Position numbers and translations under genes: made by a program | In this document: positions 22,564 to 35,800 of the stretch, piece after piece | How the letters are laid out: every line of letters starts with the position of its first letter | How positions within the stretch are numbered: the first letter of the stretch is position 1 | Notes under the pieces: model-generated | The model's input: only the letters and a program-made list of their open reading frames with translations | Told to the model about the DNA's origin: nothing | Database searches by the model: none | Assembly: GCA_964023205.1 (NCBI GenBank) | Contig: OZ026837.1 | Span: 15,477,479 to 15,541,478, forward strand | Reading direction: 5' to 3' | Length of the DNA: 64,000 nt | Origin: Lutraria lutraria | Lineage: Eukaryota; Mollusca; Bivalvia; Venerida; Mactridae

Positions 22564-23372
22564 CACAACATTTTTTTCTATTTCAACTCAAGCAAGATTT
22601 AAGCAAGACAGGTATTTTCTATAATAAGCCTATAAATTTACTGACCATTGCAACCTGTCACGTTTTCAACAAAAGCAATATCAACAGATGATAAAATTGA
22701 TATGATCGCGACATAAATATGAAGACTTAATAAGCTGATTGTAAATCTCAATTCAATTAAATATCAATAATCATACAACATATACATTATAACAAAAGAT
22801 ATGAGTAAAATGAATATAAACAAATACCCCAAAAATGGTTTTTAAGGACCCAATGAAACTTAGAGCATACATATGTGTTGTTTTAATAACATTAAGTATT
22901 TTATTACAAAAAATTAACTCTGGGTATTGTATTATGATCTCTGAACGATGTTTTAATTCATAGTACCAGTACTTTTTATAAAAAGGTAAAGGTTTTGTTT
23001 ATTATAGTGTCATCCCTTAGCTTATGAGACACCTATCTTTAGTGATTGGCGGCACACCAACTGACCACATCAGTTCTAGTCCAGATAATAAAAGATAAAA
23101 TGCTTCGCTACAAAAATCATAATGACAATCAATCATGTGACTACAGAACATAAGATTGACTATATAGAATGGTAAATCAAGAAATTCAATAACAAGCAAT
23201 GAATAAATATAACAAGGAACAAAAACAAGAACAAAATCATAAAAAGTACAAAATGTTATAATTTAGTTTTTTTATTAATGATTTCAATATTCAGATATTA
23301 TTCACATTTACAGGCTGATAACATCATGCCTTCCTTAAACTTTCTTCAAATTGGTTTTAAAACTTCTAGAGT

Positions 23373-23700
23373 TTGTTTAATGGCCTATTGAAAAGCTACT
23401 GTTATTTCAGGGCCGCCCTAGAAAGAGGGGAGAGAAAATACATAGAACAGGGCATATGTATCCTTACTGTTATTTTGAACAGTTTTTCCTGGTTCTTTAT
23501 TGAGCCCGGTGTAAAGTATCAATACAAACCTCGCCCCATTCTGTTTATTTTCTTAACAAAGTACTTGGTTAGATAGTTAGGAAGGGGACACTAAAAAAGT
23601 TTCCCTGAAAAGTCCGAAGGTAGACCCAAGATTAGAACCAACAGCCTTTTGTTCAGTTGTCCAGCACATTTACTGCCAGACTACTGATCATCATCCCTTG
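23373..23700 (-). mobile_element. SINE family A, minus strand
   Basis: Plus-strand text includes AGGGCCGCCCTAGAAAGAGG, TTTTTCCTGGTTCTTTATTG, CGGTGTAAAGTATCAATAC and a degraded head (CCAAGATTAGAACCAACAG). It lies just downstream of the PPM1 stop codon, probably within its 3' UTR. Confidence 0.6.
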
Positions 23701-23863
23701 AACAAAATTTAATAATTGTGCGAACTAAATTTACCTAAAATATCAAAAGACCATAGCATCAAGGAACCCTTAAAAGTTTCAATTATCACACGTTTTATGG
23801 CTTAGCTTGAATAAGGAGGTATCGCTGCAGGAATTAAGAAAACTATAGTTACATATTCATGTT

Positions 23864-26800
23864 CTAAGGATGCCGTGGCACAGAAAGTTTATTGCTTATA
23901 AAAGGAGAGGGTGGGGAATCGTAAACAACAGACGTAATGGGCTTTAATGGTTTCCTTGGTCGAAGAGTAGTCAGAAACTTTTCACTCTCAGTTTGAAGAT
24001 TTGCTTTACTTCCAAATATGGTTAAGCCCGGCACATTCGACAGGCTTCTAGAAGACAACTTAGATTTCCGAGGTCGAAGGCTTTCCAATTTCCCATGATT
24101 CAAAGTCATGTTTGCGATTTCATGCACATTTTCTGATGATGAATACTGTTGAGCAAATTTGTTTGAAGACTTTTCATCGAGGCGAGGAGGAGCTTTATCG
24201 GCTAGAGTTAACTCCCCTGGCGTTGGCTTACTTTTTACACCTTTCATTGTTAGATTAAGACGGTGATTCTGAACAGACGCTTTATTGTTTCCAGTAAATG
24301 CCCAGACTACAGGTGACTTGCTGCGGCCTTTTCTCGATTTCTCTCTAGTTGACCTCAGTCTCTCTGTGTTGATCTTTTTTAACTTCTTCTTAGCTGTCTT
24401 AGTGTCTAGGTTAAAGTAATTACTAAAATCCAAATCTTCCTGACTAGTCTTCCTATGTCCAGTTGATTTTGGCGTCAACTTAACCTGTGAACTCATACTT
24501 AGACCAGTCCTCTCTGACGTCCTCTGTGTTTGATTGTACAAGGAATCTGCTATATCTCTAAGCAACACAGATGAATTATTATCAACAACAAATGATAAAT
24601 CGATTGGTCCGTCAACAAGTCTTGTGTTGAATACACCGTACCTATCTAAGTCATCCACTACAGGCAAAGACACTCCCTTCTCTAACATCTTATTAACTCT
24701 TGGACTTTCCGTACATAACATTTTTGAGTTTTCTTTCTCATATTGAGCATTATTGAAATCATTGCCTTCACTTCGAAAACTGTCAGTAATCTCTAAATCT
24801 ACGAGGTCTGTAGGTTGTAAGCCACTAGTTTCTCTAACCATCTCTTCGTTGTGTTCAATATCATTAGTTTCACCACCATCTGCATTGTCCGCAATACCTG
24901 AGTTACCCCCCTTTCCATCCGAACCACCATGCTGCCAATTAGAGTTATCACCCATGCCACTATTAGGAGAATTACCTCCCTTAGATTTGTCATTATTATC
25001 CCCTGATTCATTAGACCCCTGAGTATCTCCTCCAGCAAAGAAATTAAAGAATCCAGCATCAGCAACTGGCTCTCCGATATTCTCCCTGAAAAATACCACA
25101 ATAACAGAAATGTTGTCCATCGATTCATTCTCCTTCGCATACTGAACAAGGTACCTAGCAACACCGTGCCTGTCATTGTTATCGTCTCTAAGATAGTTAA
25201 ACACGAGCTGGGGAAGTTCTTTACTCGTAACAGCATCCCACAAACCATCACACGCTAACACCATGTAATCTTCTGTACCATCCATCTCAATCTCCAACAC
25301 TTCTGCATCACTCGATATGAATGGTTTGTAAACAACATCACCTGTAAAGGTGAGAAATATGATACAGCAAATCTTTAAAACACACACTAGATATCACCCT
25401 GGCCTTATTATCAAGTTGAAATACAGGAGCCTAATCACTAGGCCCTCACCACTGAGAATAACTAAATTTTATTATTTCCTCAAATATTGGGAGTTTTACA
25501 GATTTTTCATTCAATCCATTGGCAGTCTTTGGTTTTATTTTATTTTCGTCCCAAACTATTAAAGGCCACATGAAAATAAACATTTACTACTGGTATTTAT
25601 CAGAAAGCACACTTTTGAGAAAGTTCACTAGCCCAAAGAGAAATTTAGAAGCTCCCGAGCTTTGGGCTAGTGAGTTAGCTTGAAGACAGCATTGGTCTCG
25701 TCATATGTAGGAGTGATATTTTTTATCGGTCCTAAATAAAAATTTAATAGTTCTGAAATTTGGGGACCTGTTGCTGTGAACAAAACAAAGTATGAACTTC
25801 TTCTTTCAACAATCAATATCCAATAATTCTACTCGTAAATACTTAAAGTCCCATAATCATATAAATTTATCGGTCGTAATAGTTTCTGTTTATTCCATAA
25901 CAGAGGAGTCCGGTGTGTTTTCCTCCCGTACGTACTTTATAGCAAGAACATTTTTTTCCAAAACCACTATCGTATTTTTTTCAATATCATTGAAATAAAT
26001 ACTATTTATAGAACAGCTGTGTTTTCCCGCAGTCATATTATGCACCGGCATGAAGTGACGTCACGTGCTCTATATATTTCAAGTATACAAAAACAAAATT
26101 CACAGCGAAATTAGTGTTTTTAGAAGAAAAAGGGCTTGTTTCATCAGTAATAATTATCCTGGGATAATATCAGCAATTGTTTGTTTTTTGCATATATTTT
26201 TTATAGCAAAAAGCTTATGGGACTTTAAGCAAGAACTAATCAGAGAATATCTATAACTCAAGTATATAAACCTATTGCTCTTGACACAGCTAAATTTCCT
26301 CCAACTCTCCATAGATCACCCATCAGTACAACAAATCCACCAGCTGCCTCAATACGATCCCTCTCATCCTGAAATTTACCAGTAAGTATAGGTTAGAGTA
26401 CATACTGTATTTTCATTTTTTTTCGTTGGGCTCAATTTTCGTGGTTTTTACTATAATGGCTATTTCGTGGGGACATAAATTCGTGGATTTTGATTTTGCA
26501 AAAGAAATGCCTAATCTCTGCATTTAAATTCATGGGGATTTGATTTCCTGGATGAGCCAACCCACAAAATCCATGAAACTAATTCCCCAACAAAAATTGA
26601 AGATTCCACAGTATTTGGGTGTTCTTCTTATATAGGAAAGCTAAAAGGACCATGTCTCTTTACATGAGAAAGTAGGCAGTTGCTTACGGAGAATGGGAGT
26701 ATGGCACTGGTTCTTCCCAGTATCGTCATAATTTAAAACAATTTTAACAGAACATCACAATTCACATATGCAATGCAGAGTTCATTACTTTGATATTAAG

Positions 26801-29800
26801 GCAGTTTTTGGTGCCTGAAATATGCTAAATATGGAAGAGGTCTTATAAATACAGAGAACATATCAAAAACCTGTTGGAAATAAGAGGCAGTCATAATATT
26901 GAGGTAGAGGTATAAATGCCCGGTTCTCCTGTATCTTATCCACCCTCTCTCTGGGGCAGCTCTGAAATGACCATAGCTGTTAAATGGGCCGTTAAACACC
27001 AGATAAATAAATAAATAACATAACTTCAAGGAGGTCCATAGCAAGATTTACCTTACAGTCTAACAAAAGTGCCGCAAGTGGTGCCAGCAATCATCTGTTC
27101 ACCGCCTAAGTGTGATAGATCTATCCACTTATAGTTTCTGAGTTATGAGCTTCAAGTTTTTGCACAGACACAGATGACGCGGTGACCATAAAAACTAAAA
27201 TTTTCTACAAAAAAAGCCGAGCAAAAAATAATTCGCACAAAATCTAACCTGTCTATCTGGTTTGTGTGGCTCCATATCTACAACAGCTTTACCATTCCGC
27301 ACTAACACAGCTTGAGAATCACCGAGCCATGAGAGGTAGAGTTTAGTTCCTCGTACAAGGGCTGTAACTCCTGTAGTACCACTTCGCCATTTCTGAAATG
27401 TTATTAAAACGTTATCTTTTTTCAGTGGGTTAAATGCCATTTTTAACAATATTCTACATACATACAGTAGCTACTTTACCTAACCAGTTTTTCATTGACA
27501 TTTCAGTGATTTTTTCGTAGAAGGATATGACATGTTGTGAACGGTTTTCAAACCCAGCTTGTAGTGTTTCAAGTCCAGTGCTCTAACCACTTATTATGGT
27601 AGCAGCTAAAACGTCATTAATGACTTATAAATAATTTTCAAAAAGTTTTCACTATGCCAGTTGATTAAATATGTTCACAGTCTGGGCTAAAAAATTATAC
27701 TATTTCAACAAATTAAATACTTCCACACATTAAAGATTACCATAATTACTGACTTTGAGGGCTACAAAATCGAAGTGATCTGTAATGAGAACTATAGTAA
27801 AACCTCTCCAGAGTGGCCCTCTGCAGAGCAACAACCTCTCTATGACAACACCTACAAAATTTCCCTAAACTGATGTTTACTATAAATTTAGCCTCTGCAG
27901 AGCAACAACCTCTAAACAATGGTCAATATGTGCAGCTCCCACAGGGTGTTGCTCTACAGAGGTTGTACTGTAGTTTTGTTAATTTTATGAGTTCTTTAAA
28001 ACACATACTTCAGCTTTTATTGATGTCAGTTGCTTTTTTTTCTTACAAGAATTATCTACATGAGATAACTACACAATCAAGGAGCAATTATCTCCCATAG
28101 CATTGCTGCAAGTATTGCCAGGACAGATCTGTGACTTAAATATACAACACAGTTAAAGACTTAAAATCAGGTAAAATCAGGCTAATATCATTTTTATCCC
28201 AAACCAATGATGCCCCAATTCTACTAACCTCTCTTTTGGCTTTTGGAATGAACTGTTCATCTGTAATTTTGAACGCAGATTTGGACGCTGCAGCAGGGTC
28301 CTTCCCCAGGTCACAGTTATGTACAAGATTACAATGGAATTGTTTCGAGGAGAACAAGGCAGCCTCAATACCCGCATGACCATCAAACACAGCATAGAAA
28401 CTCTCCGGTGGGTGATCCTGAGACGAGATGTAAGTATAATAAATCTTAGCTATATGTAATAAATTTGTTCTCAAAGGCAAAACTGATTGAATTACGTAAC
28501 TGTAAATCATTTGTTTATCTCAGGAATCTGTTAGATAAACATTATAATTCTTTCCACTTATCTAAAAATAACAACAGTCAAACCTATGTTAACGGCCACC
28601 TCCAAACAAAGGACACCCTGTGAATACAGGCCATTCCTTTAAACACCATCATTGTTTTTTAGAACAAAACAAACTCCAAATAGAGGTCACCTGTCAATAA
28701 ACGTCACAATTTGTTTTCTTAAGGGTGGCCTTCGTTCACAGGTATGACAGTTCTTGCAAAGCAATTATTTATATGCCTGGATGATTAAACAAGGTAGAAG
28801 TTTCCAGCAATAAGGAACTTATAAAGTCTATTAAAGTTAATAAAATAACATTATATCAAACCAGCAAAAAATAGAATCAAGAACATTGCAATAAAACACT
28901 GATAAAATGCTTGATATGAAACTGGCGCTCATAATATCAGAAGTTGATGAAACTCCTCGAGATATGTCTGGTGTTCATTATATTAGTTTAACGCCATTTT
29001 CCAACAATTTTCCAGTTATACAATGCAGCCGCTTCTCCAAATATGGAGGAAAAACAACATTGTTGTCAAATTTTCATTTTCACCTGTTGCGACCGTCAAT
29101 TGAACACAGACTGCCGGATTAGAAACCCAGCACACTAACCATTGGACCACGTTTAACTACATTTGCAATTGCATTCATTTTCCTACTTTATAATTGTGAG
29201 ATTTTATAAAACGTCAAAGCTGCATAATTTCACAGTCAATACTTGCATTTATTTTTAGCTTCAGTTTGTTTCAAAGATATAATGTAAGTCATACCATGAT
29301 TTTCGTTATACCAGTTATCGAATGCACATGTATTTACCGCTGAGCAACTTAAAATTAAACATGCAGAATGGAACATTCCCAGGTTTATGGTAAAAGAAAC
29401 GAAAACCATCGACTGTAGTATGAAGTTAAAAATAATCTTATTTAGCGACAGTGTAATCATTCAGATTTGACAGATTAATAAAATCGCGCTATACCTACCT
29501 TTAATCCAAATAAAGCATTTAGATCAGGAACTATGACATGCTTATCCTCCATTTTCCGTCGGGTATTTTTAATCGCATGGAATGATACTACAGGTAAGGA
29601 GCCGTCTATTCGAATTTCGGGCATGTTTGCGAGCCATGCTTCACATAAAGACTGTAACAAACTGTTTACATGAGAGTGCAGCTTCTCAGCACTATATTCT
29701 GAAATCAAATATACAAACGTATATATATCGAGGGTTCAGCGCAACACTGTCGTAACTTGTTCTTATTTCAATATGAGTTACGACACTGTTGCGTTGAACC

Positions 29801-32800
29801 TTCGATATATTCATGAAATACACATATCTATGAAATAAACATATCCATGAAAAAACACATATCTATGATTTACACATATCTATGATCAGTGTCTTAAGAA
29901 CAATCACAGAATACTGGAAGTAATTTGCTAATCAGATGCTACTTTCACTAGGGCTATCCTTAAAACGTAATTTGTTTGTGGAAACGCTACGTACTCACCA
30001 GAGTTACTAAGTCAAAAAGGGGCCATAACTCCTGTAAAATGTTTGAATTTTAATGGAAATTGTGCTGAATGACTTGTGTTTTATCATTATACACCATCAT
30101 GTAAAATATGAAACCAGTCCATAAAATATGTTTTGCTTTTGAATTATCGCTCAGAAACCAAAATTTGAACAGATGGACGGACGGATGGGGTATCACTTTA
30201 CGCCTTTCCGCCATTTCGAATGGCGGGGGCATAAAAACAACTAAGAAATATTCATGACACCAGAGTATGAAAGAATGGTATTCTACAATTACTACACTCA
30301 AACCAACTTATAAACCGCCACCTGATATTATTGGAGGTAAATTGATTTGTGAAAAGTATAAATAAAAATATCTTTTTATTTCTGTAATGATATTAATTTT
30401 TTATCAAATACTTGTGATCTTTAACAGGACATTTTTTCAAACAAATTATGACCGTAATTCATAATCGAAACTTGGAGGAACGCACAATGTCTCAAAGGAA
30501 TGATGAACTCCAGCATTCCCACTGCTTCTACAGACATGCAAGCATTGTTTTATGTTTTTATGATAGGGTATAGAACACCGAACCAATTGAAATATGCTGA
30601 CCTAATTTTTATTGAATGCACGGGATTCACGAGTAATATAATCGATATAGAAGTACACGTTTTGCATGGGTAAATGCGCAAAAGAACATGCTATCAAATA
30701 GTGCAAAATTACGGGTAATTGAATGAAATTACTGTATGCAAAATTTCATAAATTTCTGCGACAGAATTTCTGAGAAATTTCAGTTTACGAACTGGCAGTT
30801 TATAAGTTGGTTTGAGTGTATAAGGCGCAAAAAAATTCTTTATTTCAGGTTACCCGACTTACCCCATTTTTTCCCATTTCTAGACTTTTTATTAGGCCAA
30901 TCGAATGCTTACAGTAACATCCACTTTCTATAGTAATTTTTACCATTTCACACGTTTTCAAGAGTAAGAATAAGGCCTAACATACGTATCCTATATTCAA
31001 TTTATTTTCAGGCCTAATGAAAACAAGTAAACACGGGTAACAGTCCTTACCAACATTCTCTTTATCAGAATCTTTCTTTTTATTATCATCAATATTGTCT
31101 ACATTTTCACTTTTGTTTGTAACAATCCTAGGACTATCATTCTTGTTATCTTCTGTAGAGAAGATCTCCAGACTGCTACTACTTAACTGTTCGTATACTT
31201 CATGTGATATCAGAGCCTGTAGACTGAGGGGACATCCTCTGAAAATCAAGATAATTCCATAATCAAAATGGATCAAATTATCATTCATTATCATTCAGCA
31301 TTTTAAAAAAGATTTTATTGAAAATATTGTTGTATGCATGAAATTTGTTACACTCCAAGTAGAGGTGGGCTGACGTATCGAAATATCGATGAATTGCGAT
31401 CCTGAGTGTCCCGATAGTATGGATCGATAGTAAAAGTCTCGATCCAATAATTGTCGCCGATAGTTAGCTCAACTATCGATAGGTACTTTACTTTGACTGT
31501 TTAGTGTATCAGGGGTGTGAGTGTTCCAAGAGCAAAAAGGCTGAAATACCCTATCCCCACACCCTCATGCTTGTAAAAACATCATTTTTGTATAGGTCAG
31601 ACTGAATCTGGACCCTTTTGTTTCAAGATTTTAGGACAAAAAAGAGGAAATCAGCTGAAAGGAGGAAGAATCATACCTCTGTGTATGCATTCCCCTGTCA
31701 AATAGTTATTCATACTTCAGGATTTTTTGTCAATTTTTCTTAAGAAAGGTATGGCCTGCAGTAACCACAATGGTTTCACAGGTTTAGGCAGCATAATGTT
31801 CACCACATACATGTATGAAAGATTCACAGTCTTCAGTACATCCAAGTACAAAACAATACCAAGATAAAAGAAAATATAAGTGTTTTTTTCTTCTTTGGAA
31901 GAGTCTGATGCATAAGTACTGTAACTGTGTCAATTCTAATACCAGAAATATAATAATTATATTGTATTAACCCTCTAAATGCATTTTCTATTTAAGCCAT
32001 AATGTCTTTGATAAAGGTTTCATTTCCTGTTCCAATCACATAAAACTGGATAATAACGCATGGAAATATTGATATCAGAGTCTAGTTTTCTTGGAGAATC
32101 ACACAGGTATGAAATAGTTACAATCTAATTTAAAAATTAACTTTTAATTCAAGATTTAGCCTCCACTAGATCAGCTATAAAACATGGAACTGTTTATGCT
32201 ATCTCTACAAATCAAGCTAAGCCATAAGATCGTACAGCAGTTAGCTGATAAGCCTGATGTGTATGTAGATAACGCCAGGATTTTTTTTTGGTAGACTGCT
32301 ATCAGTCAGGTATATTAACCCCTCCATTAGAGAAAGATGTTCAAGGCAAACCATTTCTCGATCAGTGTAACTACAGTATCCCGTGAACATTACAGAGAAT
32401 TAATCGGAACCAATGTGTGTTCAGTGGATAATGAGAGACATTGAGATCTGTAACAAGTGGCTCAGATATTGGATTTAATACTTTCGACTATACAATACTG
32501 TATTGCCAGTCTGTGATTTTTGTTGATATATTTTACAGCAAAATTTCGGCTGTTTCCCCTAAAAAAAAAAATTATTTTTTCCCCAAAAATGAAGTCATTT
32601 TTCCTATTGAAAAGATTATTTTTCCCTTTTTCTGATTTATCACACTATATTATCCCCTTCAGAAAGCCACATGTGATTTCGATAATTTAAAAAAGATCAC
32701 TGCCAGCATTTAAAATTGCACTTAACTTAATAAAAGATATATAACATTCAGAGGTCCACATAGAAAATTCAAGTACACATCTCACAAAACATGAACACCA

Positions 32801-35800
32801 CATGTTGTAAACACTTCAAATTTTATCTTGAAAATACAAAACGGAAACAAACAATAACAACAGGTTATGTATATCATAATTAATTTCAAAGCTGGTCTCT
32901 GAGACTCAAGGAATTGAATATTGAAAGTTAAGCAACTTACTGTTCAGTTAAAGAACAAGGACTGAATTTACTGGGAAGAATAGTTTTTTCTTTCTTTTCT
33001 GTGGGTTAAATTTCACTCTGTTTTTTTTACAACATTTCAGTAATATACAGCTTCCAGTTTATGTGATCTGTTTTCCTGGACTTTGTTCTAACCAGCCTGA
33101 GTCGTCGCTAAATACCTTTACACAAGGAGCTGGCAACTTAATCTGACTCCACTTATAGAGGAATATCAACATATTTGATAAAAGGATTATAAATATTACT
33201 GCCACAACAAGAATTCTTCAAATCCAGATTTCTGGGTTTACAAGTCCAGTGCACTAACCCCTGTGAGGACCACGGCCACGGCATACACGGCCGCAGCATA
33301 CTTCACCTACAGTATTACACAGGTTAATTGACTTATATGGAAGAATTTCAAGTACTTCATAAAAATTTACAATGTAAGTATGACAATGAAGATATCTTGA
33401 ACAACTTGTTAGATAAAACTGAACAACATTCGTATGCATAATTTACGGGTATATATTATGCAAAGGTTTATATCTATAGGCAGGTAAATATGATAATCGG
33501 ATAACAATACAATCTAAAGTGAAGTATTTTTTTGTAGAAAGGATATCATCAATAAAATGTAGTAACTGTATGAAAGGTAATGTGACAATGATGTACACAT
33601 TAAATATAGAAGAACACAGTACAACAAAGTGTATTTAAATGTTTACACTCAAATGCAGGGGAATAATAAAGAAAACCCCTGCACACAATTACATGATTGA
33701 TACTGTAAATGATACACAAAGAGAAGAGATAAAAGAATTATTGACATTGTTAATAATTAAAGACTTCACATTTGAATCAATTTTTCACTACAATCTATGA
33801 TATCCTTAAAAAAATGTTGCTTTGCAGTTACGTGACAAATTTTAACAGTGGGTAGGTACATGTAGGTAATTTTTTTATGTTGATATTACAAACTTTGTAC
33901 CGATAACGAAAAAGCGGGATAAAAAACAATAACTTTTTGACCCTCAGGAATTTTTTTTAAAATCATGCAGTTTTCCCCTAAAATTCAATTCACATAATTT
34001 CTTCCTCCTAAAGTTGCAAAAATTATGTGTAGCTTTCCCCCTACCCCTTCCTTAATCAATTAAAAATACCTGACTGCAACCCAACAATCTTTTAAGGATG
34101 ACTTAACTAAAAATTCTATTTCATTATTAATAGCAGAGATTTGCCCACAATTGCCAACAGGGGACTTTACATTTTCTGGATTTTTCTGGATGTTTTACTG
34201 ATTTTCTAACAAAATTTATGAAATTTTAACAATTTTTCTTTTCATTTTTCTTCAAAACATGGTGGAGCATTCGTAATGGGTAGGTTGAGTGTTAAAGAAT
34301 CATGTTTTTATTTTCCATTTTAAAATTTAAAGGTGTGTATTGAATCATCAATAAATTTGGCATATTTGGCGTCTCATGTCTGATGCTTTTTGCCATTAAA
34401 AACATAATTTGAACGTAAAATTATCACATCAATGCACAAATTTCATTATGAATGTTTTGACAAATTGTTGCATCTTTGTAGCCTTGAAATTAAAAGTAAA
34501 GTCATCTATGTTGTAACAAAGTGCAGCCATGCCTTTAAGTTTTATTGTTCCTTGTTAATATCATGGGAAGTGTGGTATAAATAAATCATAAATAATGATG
34601 TAGTTTTTACTTTGTTGTTGTTGACTTAACCTGCATCATGCATATAACTTAAAGCATAATAATCATGCAACATTGAAGTTCCTGTTTTAAATATCACAGG
34701 AATACTACTAGAGCTTTGTCACAGAGGTGACTAATACCACGCTGCTGCTTTGACACTAAGAATGTGATTGTATACTATATGGCTTAATTCAAGGGCATAT
34801 AACTCTGGAATGTGTGGATAACTGGGCATGAACATTGGGAGTCATCTGATTGTAGGTAAACAATAAATACACATGGATTCCTGCAATAAAAGTATAGTAA
34901 AGTTTCTACTACTCCTGACAAGTAGACTACATAGTGAAAGCTTAATAACATAGATTACAGAAGCTGTCAGTACTGATTAGTACCACATTCATATAACAGA
35001 AGTCTGTTAGTACGCTAACAATCATCACTGCTGACAGAATCATGGTACTGAATTAATGATGCTAATACAGAACTTGTACAGATATTATCTAATGGTACTG
35101 CTACATGCGCCCTCTGATACAACGCTAATTATAATAGAGGTAAACGCAAGTTTCCAAGAAACATCACATAATGGGACAACCAATGCAAAGCCTGTCACAA
35201 GCAGTTACCATTGCAATGTTACCCAAATGTAGCAACAAGAACAAAGCCTATCAGAAGGAGTAAACATTGTGTTGTCACCCTCCAAATGTATATACAAGTT
35301 TAATATGTAAGTCTTTCCATAAAAAAACTTATACAAATAAGCAATCATGGGGCAAAGCCTGTGAGAGCAGCTAGGCTAACATTGAGGCATTTAAATGTGT
35401 CACCCTCCAAATGTAGATACAAGAATAACATACTTTTCTCTTACGAAAAAACAAGTATAAATAAACAACAAAGAGCAAAGTCTGTCGAGGGAGGTACCAT
35501 TCAATGATTGTGATGTCTCCCACCAACTGTACATACAAGAAGTGGGTAAAACCATTCATTGGCCTCCCAAGATGAGATAAAATAAAGCATAACTTATGAT
35601 AAGTGTAGAGGGTGTATTTAAGGGTTTGGTACATTGCTTTTGAATTCCCATACCATTCATTCTTATCTGAGTACATATTTATGCGGTCCAAATCATGTTT
35701 ATATGCACATGCTTTGGTGCTTCTCAGAGATTCATCATACTTATGCAATATTATCAGACACCTATATGTTATTGTTGTCTATATGTTTGCATGTGTCTAG

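Larger units (their letters stand above)
16490..23863. other. noncoding DNA; possible long 3' UTR of the PPM1 gene on the minus strand
   Basis: No exon of any recognised gene is visible. Several MITEs and SINEs occupy parts of it (listed separately). The rest is A/T-rich, with many TTTATT motifs that would be AATAAA on the minus strand, including one near 16636. Whether the phosphatase transcript runs this far cannot be decided from sequence. Confidence 0.4.

Noticed and set aside
24799..25251. 150-codon minus-strand frame overlapping the PPM1 last exon
   Set aside because: It is an alternative frame of the phosphatase exon, whose main frame carries the conserved ACDGLWD and MDNIS motifs.
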